From Blautia sp. (lineage in GTDB: Bacteria > Bacillota > Clostridia > Lachnospirales > Lachnospiraceae): a stretch of DNA of 38,092 bases. Each line of letters starts with the position of its first letter. Position 1 is the stretch's first letter. The DNA lies in the NCBI GenBank assembly GCA_030841965.1, contig JAUUSJ010000022.1, forward strand, positions 1 through 38,092. Reading direction: 5' to 3'. Position numbers and translations under genes: made by a program. This document shows positions 19,601-26,418 of the stretch, in pieces. Below the pieces are notes generated by a model. It was not told the origin of the DNA and searched no databases. It was given only the letters and a program-made list of their open reading frames with translations.

Positions 19601-20869
19601 GATATATCTAGAGTAACGGCAAAATATAGTCCAAAGACTTTCTCCTACGATGGAACTAAGAAGATTCCGACACTCTCTCTATCTTTTAATAAGATTCCTC
19701 TTGAGGAGGGAAAAGACTATACCGTTACCTATGAGAATAATATAGAAGTAGGAACAGCCATAGCGCATATAGTAGGTATTGGAAACTTCAATGGCTCAAG
19801 AGAGATTGAATATACGATTTTTGACGAGAAAGATATTGCGCAGGCTACAGTAGATTCTATCCCAGGAGCTACCTATACAGGAAAAGAAATTACTCGAACG
19901 ATTACTGTAAAAAATGAAAACAAAACATTAAAAGAGGGAGTAGATTATAAAGTATCTTACGAAAATAATATCAACGTCGGAAAAGCGACGGCCATCTTGA
20001 CAGGTATTGGAGAGTATAAGGGGACGAAGAAAGTAGAGTTTAATATCGTTGCAAAGGCTGTCAGTGCAAGTGATATAAGCTACGAGGCGATTGAAAATCA
20101 GATTTATACAAGAAAAGCAATTACACCGTCTGTCTCGATAAAATATAAAGATATGCTCTTGACGGAGGGAGTAGATTATAATTTGACTTATTCCAATAAT
20201 ACTGAGATAGGAAAAGCTTCCGTAAAAATTACAGGAATTGGAAATTATCGCTCCACAAAAACTCTCTCTTTTACTATCCTTCCAAAGCAGGTGAAAGGAG
20301 TAAAAGTTAAGAGCGCAGGATATAATAGTATTTCTATTTCTTGGAGTAAGTATAATGGTATAACGGGCTATAGAGTGTACCGCGCTGTGGACGGTGTGCA
20401 TTTTAGCTGTATTGCAACTTTAGATGATAATAATGTACTAAGTTATACGAATAAAAATGTAGTAACAGGAAAACAGTATTATTATAAAGTTCGCTCATAT
20501 AAAGATACCTCAAGCGGAAAACGCTATTACGGAGAGATGAGTGCGATTCTTACGGGAAAATCACAGGTGGAAAAGACGATGATTCTCTCTGCTTTGAACC
20601 AAAATACAAAATCAGCAACTATAAAATGGACAAAAGTTGATGGGGCGACTGGATACGAAGTTTATCAGACAGATAAAAAGGTAAACGGTAAGGCCGAGGG
20701 ATATCAAAAAATTGCAACGATTACAAGTGGAAATACATTAACCTATACTAGTTCCAATCTAAAAAGCAAAAAAACTTATTATTATAAGGTTCGCGCTTAT
20801 AGAACAGTATCAGGCAAGAAGGTCTACGCAGATTATTCCAATGTAAAAGGCGTGACAATCAAAAAGTAA
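16679..20869 (+). CDS. Secreted CotH-kinase-domain surface protein with Ig-like and Fn3 repeats
   Basis: A 1396-aa protein with a signal peptide (MKKKMQSFF, ending TWA). A Glu/Ser/Thr-rich stalk (about 35-160, repeats of EEGQES) follows, then an Ig-like module (170-222) and a CotH domain at about 237-670. CotH hallmarks are EIRGRGNSTW, KKPYKLKLDK, LLANYIDGSLMRNQL, GNYQLYEQVRV and the metal-binding GPVWDFDFSSGS. CotH proteins are atypical secretory-type kinases, first known from the Bacillus spore coat; related domains occur in clostridial surface proteins. After the kinase come an InlB-repeat-like module (about 790-861, ending LYAVWT), a CKNCG pair, four YxxxYxNN repeats and two Fn3 domains. 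The first Fn3 (GYRVYR, FSCIATL, YYYKVR) is close to the C-terminal Fn3 of the upstream protein, so both may bind the same surface. The substrate is unknown. Confidence 0.88.
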   Translation: MKKKMQSFFSWFFTFLMIFSLIYTDTWAVQTTENETESISENQEQSLDEISQEKTESIDSIETLDETAQNEEVSTQEEEVVESSTSIEEGQESSTFTEEGQESDTSIEMEEEAETTVFTEGETETVDTSTEMVAEDNLSAESDTTAKTATEEEKNILSAEEDNVSFAQEYAKVGSELTVQYSGEQTDISYRWYIDGGQIDCAASTYIPTQDDIEKIIKAEVYQNETKLGEVSMLCSRLPVIYIDTENAQPIVSRDDYISAQMKIQGNDTYNLENSTLYDGVVEIRGRGNSTWKRFDKKPYKLKLDKSTSLFKMGKNKHWALLANYIDGSLMRNQLSVDIAKQIGVNAMDAVWVDVVLNGVCVGNYQLYEQVRVSKDRVNIFDWDGAAGDIAKEIVKKENLSDADEDALTDYMEKNLNWMTSRTVSYNGVTYQIADYYDELPDSTNGGYLMELTTDADEVSLFSTTRGVPIQFKNPEYINTNEAAFAWIKTYIQQLEDAMYHPDHCTVEGENHVSYLDYCDGKSLMAYWLSCEILKNEIGYKSNYFYKADNMPIEFGPVWDFDFSSGSVAPFGSQSTKGWASTGRSWFVECMKDPYFAVKVRELYNQNIEYLKEIASDDGILKQWYEYLKESGEKDYSIWHYSRTIEEDYTVLKTWLMNRISWMDKQFKDDESAFASLGVPLSSKFSLKLMGEDIVSSDGREYFGEYKEGQIFDLSLSADDVTESKYNYYVNGRYIAEGDIINNEAVIAITDDMLTEGLDNKNVISVWLKDSDGNLTKMQCVTLTVLSGNKNYYNITFHDQLDTQANVYAKKKAEGSKILLNDTSLNISDALFEGWSDGINIYPKDTYFKVNQDIDLYAVWTTCTDGSYYHNWEENGNFYVCKNCGKQKEISRDYIDIASCSFTQSKRYTNIYSGFPVSPVITVQYGGRTLTEGVEYQITFKNNINVGYATYELTGIEEAGFTGKTALSYKIIPKDISRVTAKYSPKTFSYDGTKKIPTLSLSFNKIPLEEGKDYTVTYENNIEVGTAIAHIVGIGNFNGSREIEYTIFDEKDIAQATVDSIPGATYTGKEITRTITVKNENKTLKEGVDYKVSYENNINVGKATAILTGIGEYKGTKKVEFNIVAKAVSASDISYEAIENQIYTRKAITPSVSIKYKDMLLTEGVDYNLTYSNNTEIGKASVKITGIGNYRSTKTLSFTILPKQVKGVKVKSAGYNSISISWSKYNGITGYRVYRAVDGVHFSCIATLDDNNVLSYTNKNVVTGKQYYYKVRSYKDTSSGKRYYGEMSAILTGKSQVEKTMILSALNQNTKSATIKWTKVDGATGYEVYQTDKKVNGKAEGYQKIATITSGNTLTYTSSNLKSKKTYYYKVRAYRTVSGKKVYADYSNVKGVTIKK

Positions 20870-20879
20870 AATAAAATTA

Positions 20880-20933
20880 GGGATTGCTGTAAAATAAAAT
20901 TTTTACAAAATATATTTTATAGCAATCCCTTTT
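20880..20933. terminator. Strong terminator, probably bidirectional
   Basis: A 17-bp stem (20880-20896 with 20913-20929, one G.T pair) encloses a 16-nt loop and is followed by TTTTC. It starts 10 nt after the CotH gene stop and stands between convergent genes, so it probably ends both transcripts. Confidence 0.85.
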
Positions 20934-20977
20934 CTTATAAACTAAGGTGAGACTATCTCATAATAACTATGAGTCTG

Positions 20978-22156
20978 TCACGAATTTTGACCTATAAAAA
21001 TACCAGCCTCCTTTGTAATATGAAGTCCTTTTCCAATCTTTTTTTTCGTAGACTCATAAAAATCCTTATACCGGTCTAAAATATATTGATTTTGATTTCC
21101 ATGACAAGATAAAATATAGGAGACAAGTGGCTCTACGTCTGGGACAAAGAGAGAATCCTCGTAGGAATACCATTGAATATGGGAAAAGCTAGAGGAGAGA
21201 AGTTCCCTCCCATTCTCTTTGCCAAATTTTTCATAGAGTTTATCTGCCGATAGAACAATGCGACTATCAAACTGCTCAACGAGCTCAGTAATCTCTTTCA
21301 TATGATTTTTCCCGTAGGTACTGCATAAGAATCGCCCATTTGGCTTTAGGACACGTTTCACCTCTCCAAAAATTTTTGAAAGGTCGTCACAGTAAAAAAG
21401 CATATGATTGGCGATAACAAGGTCAAAACTCTGAGAGTCATACGGTATCTTATGCGCATCAAATACCTGAAAACAAAATCGAGAGTCATCAGCACCGATT
21501 GTTCTCTTTGCATCTCGAATCATTCCCTCCGATAAATCAGAGAGTATAATATGAACATCATCTGGAATACAATCATTTAGCCATAAACTTCCATCCCCAC
21601 ATCCAATTTCCAAAATATGTAATCCATTTCGCAACTTACAATGTTCCAAAATCCAAGGAAACCATCCCTTTTTATTTTCCGAGTAAAGACTGTGAAGATG
21701 GATTCGAGAGGAAATATTAGAAGCATTTTGATACTGATTTTTTAAGCTTTTTTCCATATTTGTCAAATGAATTAAGTGAAGCATCTGACTCCAATCAATA
21801 CTTTTTTCAGATTGAATGGCCGAAGAAGTATCTAAAATCGCCTTTTCCACAAGCTGCATTTGCTCAATACGATCTCTCACAAGTCCAAGCTGGATATTTA
21901 AAGATTCCAGTAAAAAATGATAGTCAGTATCATCAATCGTTAATTCCTTAATATCATCGAGAGAAAATCCAAGATATTTTAAAAGTAATATCTGCTGTAA
22001 TCTCGCCAAATCCTTTTTTGTATAAAACCGCGCACCTGATTCCGTCACAAGAGACGGTTTTAAAATATTCTGACTATCATAATAACGAATCGTTCTCACA
22101 GTAACATGAGCCAATTTGGCGAATTCCCCCGAGGAAAAATACCCCTCTTTCTTCAC
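20978..22156 (-). CDS. MerR-family regulator fused to a SAM-dependent methyltransferase
   Basis: A 392-aa fusion. Residues 6-76 are a MerR winged helix (FSSGEFAKLAHVTVRTIRYYD, then GARFYTKKDLARLQQI and YLGFSLDDIK). A short coiled-coil dimer helix follows (about 85-115). Residues 165-285 are a class I methyltransferase: SAM loop LEIGCGDGS at 182-190, acidic DLS after beta-2, and FDLVIANHMLFYC. This architecture is known in Firmicutes, but the methylated substrate is generally not. The usual C-terminal effector-binding domain of MerR proteins is replaced by the enzyme. The start is GTG at 22156, with GGAGG 6 nt upstream and no nearby ATG giving the conserved N-terminus. The gene is monocistronic and convergent with the CotH gene. 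Two promoter-like signals lie upstream (see 22174-22205 and 22284-22312). Confidence 0.88.
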   Translation of the reverse strand: MKKEGYFSSGEFAKLAHVTVRTIRYYDSQNILKPSLVTESGARFYTKKDLARLQQILLLKYLGFSLDDIKELTIDDTDYHFLLESLNIQLGLVRDRIEQMQLVEKAILDTSSAIQSEKSIDWSQMLHLIHLTNMEKSLKNQYQNASNISSRIHLHSLYSENKKGWFPWILEHCKLRNGLHILEIGCGDGSLWLNDCIPDDVHIILSDLSEGMIRDAKRTIGADDSRFCFQVFDAHKIPYDSQSFDLVIANHMLFYCDDLSKIFGEVKRVLKPNGRFLCSTYGKNHMKEITELVEQFDSRIVLSADKLYEKFGKENGRELLSSSFSHIQWYSYEDSLFVPDVEPLVSYILSCHGNQNQYILDRYKDFYESTKKKIGKGLHITKEAGIFIGQNS

Positions 22157-22173
22157 ACTAATCCTCCATTCTT

Positions 22174-22205
22174 ATTATATAATAGTAATGAAAATCTATT
22201 TTCCA
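22174..22205 (-). promoter_or_regulatory. MerR-type promoter candidate with long spacer and dyad
   Basis: On the minus strand, TGGAAA (22205-22200) and TATAAT (22179-22174) are separated by 20 nt. AATAG (22181-22185) and CTATT (22196-22200) form a dyad inside the spacer. A 19-20 bp spacer with an internal dyad is the classic layout of MerR-activated promoters, so autoregulation is plausible. The -35 is weak. Confidence 0.45.
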
Positions 22206-22283
22206 CACTAATATTCCATTTCAACAAAACCTATTTATCATCTAATCACTTAACTAATCTTTACCTAGCTATTAACTCTAAAA

Positions 22284-22312
22284 AGTATAACAAATACAAA
22301 AAACACTGTCAA
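22284..22312 (-). promoter_or_regulatory. Consensus-like promoter reading toward the MerR-methyltransferase gene
   Basis: On the minus strand, TTGACA (22312-22307), 17 nt, then TATACT (22289-22284). Transcription would start near 22277 and run through the second promoter candidate into the GTG at 22156, leaving a leader of about 120 nt. It lies about 30 bp outside the left edge of structured element copy A and points away from it. Confidence 0.65.
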
Positions 22313-22342
22313 GAAACATTCATATATCATTCTAACTACGTA

Positions 22343-22554
22343 ATGCCAACACACAGCCAAGAGAGGAAGCCCATATATCCTCTGAAAACGATAGAGAGTG
22401 GAGCGATTTTTCGATATACTTAGCTATGCCGCTGGAGCATTGTTTGAGCGAAGCGAGTTTGCGGGAAGCGGTATAAATCAGCGTATGTCGAAAAATCGTG
22501 GGAACGAACGTGTTTACAGAGGATATATGGGCTTCCTCTCTTAGCGTCTGTTTC
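22343..22554 (+). repeat. Structured dispersed element, copy A
   Basis: This element lies between divergent genes. The outer stem P1 is a perfect 26-bp inverted repeat, 22359-22384 with 22517-22542. Inside are an asymmetric loop (GATAGAGAGTGG on one side, GGGAACGAAC on the other), stem P2 of 16 bp (22404-22419 with 22483-22498, one G.T), stem P3 of 9 bp (22425-22433 with 22467-22475, one G.T), and a tip containing GCGAAGC (22448-22454). Copy B, in the opposite orientation, shares the loops almost exactly but differs in paired positions with compensation. The right edge, CTTAGCGTCTGTTTC, is repeated 23 nt further on (22563-22577). No transposase gene and no target duplication are visible. I do not know a named family for it. 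The rest of the 22157-22754 gap holds only promoters. Confidence 0.85.
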
Positions 22555-22648
22555 TCCTCCTTCTTAGCGTCTGCTTCCATACAAAGTAAATGAAAGGTAA
22601 ATTTTTGATGTTTTTTTCACAAACTCCTAGCTTATCCAGCCCAATTAT

Positions 22649-22657
22649 GGTATAATA
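22649..22657 (+). promoter_or_regulatory. Extended -10 promoter of the nucleotidyltransferase gene
   Basis: TGGTATAAT is a full extended -10 (TGnTATAAT). No good -35 lies 17 nt upstream (TAGCTT), as is common for extended -10 promoters. Transcription would begin near 22664, about 90 nt before the ATG at 22755. Confidence 0.65.
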
Positions 22658-22754
22658 CAGATATGTATACAAAAAAATACAGAAAATAAGACAAAAAAGG
22701 AAGGATATTTGGTGAGGATTTCTATCCTCAAAAACCAAAGAAAGAGGAAATAAG

Positions 22755-23672
22755 ATGGATACAACATTAATTATTATGGCGGCTGGAGTTGGCTCTCGAT
22801 TTGGAGGGGGCATAAAACAGTTAGCAAAGATGGGACCTAGCGGGGAAGTTATCATGGATTATTCTATTTATGATGCAAAAGAAGCTGGTTTTAATAAAGT
22901 TGTTTTTATTATTAGAAGAGATATCGAGAAGGAATTTAGAGAAGTTATCGGAGATCGCATTGCAAAACAGATAAAAGTAGAGTATGTTTTTCAGGAGTTA
23001 GATGATATTCCAAAGCAGTTTGAAGTACCAAAAGGCAGAACAAAGCCTTGGGGAACAGGACAGGCCATTCTATGTTGTAAGGGAGTGGTAAAGGAGCCTT
23101 TTGTTATTATTAACGCAGATGACTATTATGGAAAGGAAGCATTTCGCAAGCTACATGATTTCTTAATTACAGATAAGAAAAAGGATACAGAATTTATGAT
23201 GGGAATGGCAGGCTTTATCTTGAAGAATACATTGAGTGAGAATGGAACTGTCACAAGAGGAGTTTGTGTGGCGAATGAGGAGAATTGCCTGACCAAGGTG
23301 ATAGAGACGACAGGAATCTGTATGGATAAAGATGGTCAGATTCTCTGTGACAATGATGAAGTAAAGTCATTTATTACCCCAGAGGTAAAAGTATCGATGA
23401 ATATGTGGGCTGGCTACCCAGAGTTTATTGATTATCTGGAAGAAGGATTTTGTGAGTTTCTAGAAAATCTTGAGGAGAATACAGAAAAGAAGGAATACTT
23501 AATTCCGATTATTATTGACTCCTTAATTCAAGAAGGGAGGGCATCTGTCAAAGTCTTAAAGACAAAGGACAAGTGGATTGGTATTACATACCGAGAAGAT
23601 ATCGAGAAAGCGCAGGCAGGCTTTCAAAAAATGATAGAGGATGGAGTATATCCAGCCAATCTTTGGGGATAG
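22755..23672 (+). CDS. NTP_transferase-family sugar-phosphate nucleotidyltransferase-like protein
   Basis: A 305-aa cytosolic protein with the nucleotidyltransferase A-type fold. The N-terminal loop AAGVGSRFGGGIKQL binds the nucleotide phosphates. INADDYYG (about 117-124) supplies the metal-binding Asp pair, and WGTGQAILC precedes it. It differs from RfbA/GalU in the middle and C-terminal parts, so the sugar-phosphate and NTP used cannot be read from sequence. Related proteins are usually annotated only as nucleotidyltransferase. AGAGGAAA precedes the ATG at 22755. ppk begins 137 bp downstream on the same strand; the gap holds a dyad at 23736-23778 and no T-run terminator, so cotranscription is possible. 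Confidence 0.8.
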   Translation: MDTTLIIMAAGVGSRFGGGIKQLAKMGPSGEVIMDYSIYDAKEAGFNKVVFIIRRDIEKEFREVIGDRIAKQIKVEYVFQELDDIPKQFEVPKGRTKPWGTGQAILCCKGVVKEPFVIINADDYYGKEAFRKLHDFLITDKKKDTEFMMGMAGFILKNTLSENGTVTRGVCVANEENCLTKVIETTGICMDKDGQILCDNDEVKSFITPEVKVSMNMWAGYPEFIDYLEEGFCEFLENLEENTEKKEYLIPIIIDSLIQEGRASVKVLKTKDKWIGITYREDIEKAQAGFQKMIEDGVYPANLWG

Positions 23673-23735
23673 ATTCGCTGGAATATATCTGAATATAATA
23701 AGCTATAATACTGCCAGACTAGAGGATATAGGAGT

Positions 23736-23778
23736 TTTCATCCATTTGCCGTCGAAGGAAAGTCAGCTTTGGATGAAA
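23736..23778 (+). other. Inverted repeat upstream of ppk
   Basis: TTTCATCCA (23736-23744) and TGGATGAAA (23770-23778) are perfectly complementary over 9 bp with a 25-nt loop. The second arm ends 31 nt before the ppk ATG. It could be an operator or a leader hairpin; there is no T-run. Confidence 0.4.
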
Positions 23779-23809
23779 TATTGAGTGAAGGAAGGAAAGT
23801 GTAACTACT

Positions 23810-26098
23810 ATGAAAGAAAAAATTTATATGAATCGTGAATTATCGTGGCTAAAGTTTAATGAGAGAGTATTGGAGGAGGCAGAGAATCCAAAGGTACCTT
23901 TATGTGAGCGTTTGACTTTTGCCTCGATATACCAGAGCAATTTGGATGAGTTTTTTATGGTTCGTGTAGGTACGTTGGTGGACCAGGACCTTCTCGCCGA
24001 GGAGATGAGAGATAATAAGACGAATATGACACCAATGGAGCAGATTGCTGCAATCGCCGAGAGAGTAAAGGTATTAAATGAGAGAAAGGACGCCGTTTAT
24101 CATTCTCTGACAAAGGAACTAGAAAATTATGGAATTCATATCGTTGACTTTAAGAATATTTCAAAAGAAGACGAGGCAAAATTAGCAAAATACTTTGATA
24201 TGGAGATTGCATCGATTATCTCTCCTACTATCGTAGGAAAGAGACAGCCGTTTCCATTTTTGCGAAATAAAGAAGTATACGCCATCGCTGTTTTGAAGAC
24301 GAAAAGCGGGAAAGAGCGAATCGGTATTATTCCGTTTGGAGCTGGATTATTTGAGGATTTTATAGAGGTTCCAGGCAGAGATAGTTATATTTTGTTGGAG
24401 CAGTTGATGCTTCACTTTGTACCTAGAGTATTCAAGGGATATGAGATTAAGTCGAAAGGGTTAATTCGCACAACAAGAAACGCAGATGTGGATGCGGATG
24501 CTCTTTACGAGGAGGATATTGACTACAGAGATTTTATGGTAGAGCTTATCAAAAAGAGAAAAAAACTGGCACCTGTCCGTGTGGAAGTGTTTGGAAATCT
24601 AGATGATGAGGATGTCGCAAAGATTTGTGACCAGATGAAACTTAGTACAGACTGTGTGTTTAGAAGTAAAGCACCTCTTGATTTATCCTTTGTTTTTAAA
24701 ATTCAGGATATTTTAAGGAAGATTCCAGAACTATTTTATAATAAACGTACTCCACAAAAGACGAATGCATTTGACTCAAATCGTCCTATCTTAGACCAGA
24801 TTCGAGAGAAGGACAAATTACTTTCTTATCCATATGAGAGTATGAGACCGTTTTTGGATATGCTTCATGAGGCGGCGTATGATGAGGATGTCATCTCAAT
24901 TAAAATGACATTATACCGTGTGGCAAAGCAGAGTAAGATTGTCGAGGCTTTGATTGATGCTGCGGAAAACGGCAAGGAAATTACCGTTATGGTTGAGTTA
25001 AAGGCGCGTTTTGACGAGGAGAATAATATCGAGTGGTCCAGAAGATTAGAGGATGCGGGATGCCGCGTTATTTACGGATTGGATGGATATAAGGTTCACT
25101 CAAAACTTTGCCTGATTACGAAAAAGAGTGGAAGACAGATTGAGTATTATACTCAGATTGGTACTGGAAATTATAACGAAAAGACAGCTAGGCTCTATAC
25201 GGATTTATCTCTTATGACGGCAAATGTAGAAATTGGTATTGAGGCGAATAAAGTATTTCAGGCTTTGGCAATGGGAGATACCGTAGATTCTGTGGAGCAT
25301 CTTTTAGTCGCTCCAAAATGCCTCCAAAATAAAGTAATTGAGATGATTGAGGAGGAGATAGCATTTGCAAAGGCGGGAAAACCAGCTTATATTGGTCTAA
25401 AGATGAACTCACTGACTGATAAGAAGATTATGGAAAAATTAGTAAAAGCCTCGAAAGCCGGTGTTCAGATTGATATGGTAATTCGTGGTATTTGCTGTCT
25501 GATTCCGGGCATCCCAGGAAAGACGGAGAATATCCGTGTTCGCAGTATTGTCGGAAGATTTCTAGAGCATTCTAGAATTTATATTTTCGGAAGCAAGGGA
25601 AGAGAAAAGGTTTATATCGCATCTGCAGACTTTATGACAAGAAATACAGTAAAGCGTGTGGAAGTGGCTGCGCCAGTCGAGGATAAGGACCTAAAAGCTC
25701 GTCTTATCAATATGTTCCAAGTCATACTCTCGGATAATTTAAAAGCGAGAGAACTTTCGGCGGATGGAATTTATCGCTATGCAAAGAACACAAAGCCAGC
25801 GATCAATGCACAGGAGTATTTCTACGAGGAGGCCTATAAGCGCGCAAGTGGAGAGTGGATTGCAAATGATTATGCCGAGGAAGAAGACAGTAAGAAGGCA
25901 GAAAAAGAGATTGCAGTGACCGAGCAGGAGCCTTCCAAGGCAGCTATGGTAGAAAATCCAGTCGATAAAGAAGCAGAGATGGATATAGAGGTCAAAGAAA
26001 GCGAGCCGATTTTAGAGTCAAAAAAGGAGATTCCTGTTGAGGAAGTTTCAAAAGAGATAACGGAAATTCAAAAAAAAACCGGAGAAAAAGAGCAGTAG
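23810..26098 (+). CDS. ppk1: Polyphosphate kinase 1
   Basis: A 762-aa enzyme that reversibly polymerises the terminal phosphate of ATP into polyphosphate. All PPK1 landmarks are present: the N-terminal helical domain starting NRELSWLKFNERVLEEA, NLDEFFMVRVG, the FDEENNIEWSRRLEDAGC motif, the autophosphorylated His430 in GYKVHSKL, TQIGTGNYNEKTARLYTD, and the second His587 in GRFLEHSRIYIFGS. These match His435 and His592 of the E. coli enzyme in context. The family is usually about 690-720 aa. Here the catalytic part ends near residue 685 and is followed by a Glu/Lys-rich, probably disordered tail of about 70 residues. The start has AAGGAAGG upstream; an internal Met7 (MNREL) is an alternative. 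A clear terminator follows at 26226-26270. A phosphate-handling surface enzyme lies 7 kb upstream, but no direct link is shown. Confidence 0.96.
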   Translation: MKEKIYMNRELSWLKFNERVLEEAENPKVPLCERLTFASIYQSNLDEFFMVRVGTLVDQDLLAEEMRDNKTNMTPMEQIAAIAERVKVLNERKDAVYHSLTKELENYGIHIVDFKNISKEDEAKLAKYFDMEIASIISPTIVGKRQPFPFLRNKEVYAIAVLKTKSGKERIGIIPFGAGLFEDFIEVPGRDSYILLEQLMLHFVPRVFKGYEIKSKGLIRTTRNADVDADALYEEDIDYRDFMVELIKKRKKLAPVRVEVFGNLDDEDVAKICDQMKLSTDCVFRSKAPLDLSFVFKIQDILRKIPELFYNKRTPQKTNAFDSNRPILDQIREKDKLLSYPYESMRPFLDMLHEAAYDEDVISIKMTLYRVAKQSKIVEALIDAAENGKEITVMVELKARFDEENNIEWSRRLEDAGCRVIYGLDGYKVHSKLCLITKKSGRQIEYYTQIGTGNYNEKTARLYTDLSLMTANVEIGIEANKVFQALAMGDTVDSVEHLLVAPKCLQNKVIEMIEEEIAFAKAGKPAYIGLKMNSLTDKKIMEKLVKASKAGVQIDMVIRGICCLIPGIPGKTENIRVRSIVGRFLEHSRIYIFGSKGREKVYIASADFMTRNTVKRVEVAAPVEDKDLKARLINMFQVILSDNLKARELSADGIYRYAKNTKPAINAQEYFYEEAYKRASGEWIANDYAEEEDSKKAEKEIAVTEQEPSKAAMVENPVDKEAEMDIEVKESEPILESKKEIPVEEVSKEITEIQKKTGEKEQ

Positions 26099-26225
26099 GA
26101 AGAAAGACGGCGATAAGGAATAATAGCAGATATAAGGCATATATGGCAAGTCTGGGGAGAGAAGACTAATTTTTTAGTTTGTAATTTATAATTAGAGTTA
26201 TAATCTCCAAACTTGAATGATACGG

Positions 26226-26270
26226 AAAAAGAGAGTTGAATTTTTGGATAAAGAAGGAAACTCTCTTTTT
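26226..26270. terminator. Terminator downstream of ppk1
   Basis: AAAAAGAGAGTT (26226-26237) and AACTCTCTTTTT (26259-26270) form a 12-bp stem ending in a T5 tract on the plus strand. The remaining 26099-26418 gap has a second weaker dyad (AGTTTG near 26179 with CAAACT near 26211), the promoter at 26316-26344, and no gene. Confidence 0.8.
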
Positions 26271-26315
26271 ATATTGTCTAATTACTAATATTTTAATAAG
26301 AAACAGATTCGAGAC

Positions 26316-26344
26316 TTAACAAATGGAATAGGATATGGTAAGAT
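26316..26344 (+). promoter_or_regulatory. Promoter of the zinc-ribbon membrane protein gene
   Basis: TTAACA (26316-26321), 17-nt spacer, TAAGAT (26339-26344) with a TG extended -10. The leader to the ATG at 26419 is about 70 nt. Confidence 0.7.
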
Positions 26345-26418
26345 AAAACTTATGGGAAATAAAATTTGAATAAAAAGAAAGATGGGATTCAAAAAATAAA
26401 GAGGAGAGTTAAGTACTT

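Noticed and set aside
22332..22580. An 82-aa minus-strand gene in the region of copy A
   Set aside because: No Shine-Dalgarno sequence precedes it and it lies across the palindromic element, opposite to the favoured RNA strand. It is kept as a finding, not annotated as a gene.
26099..26225. A further remnant of the dispersed element near GTCTGGGGAGAGAAGAC (26152)
   Set aside because: Only about 11 bases resemble remnant E, and neither the AAGAGAG frame nor a partner arm is present.
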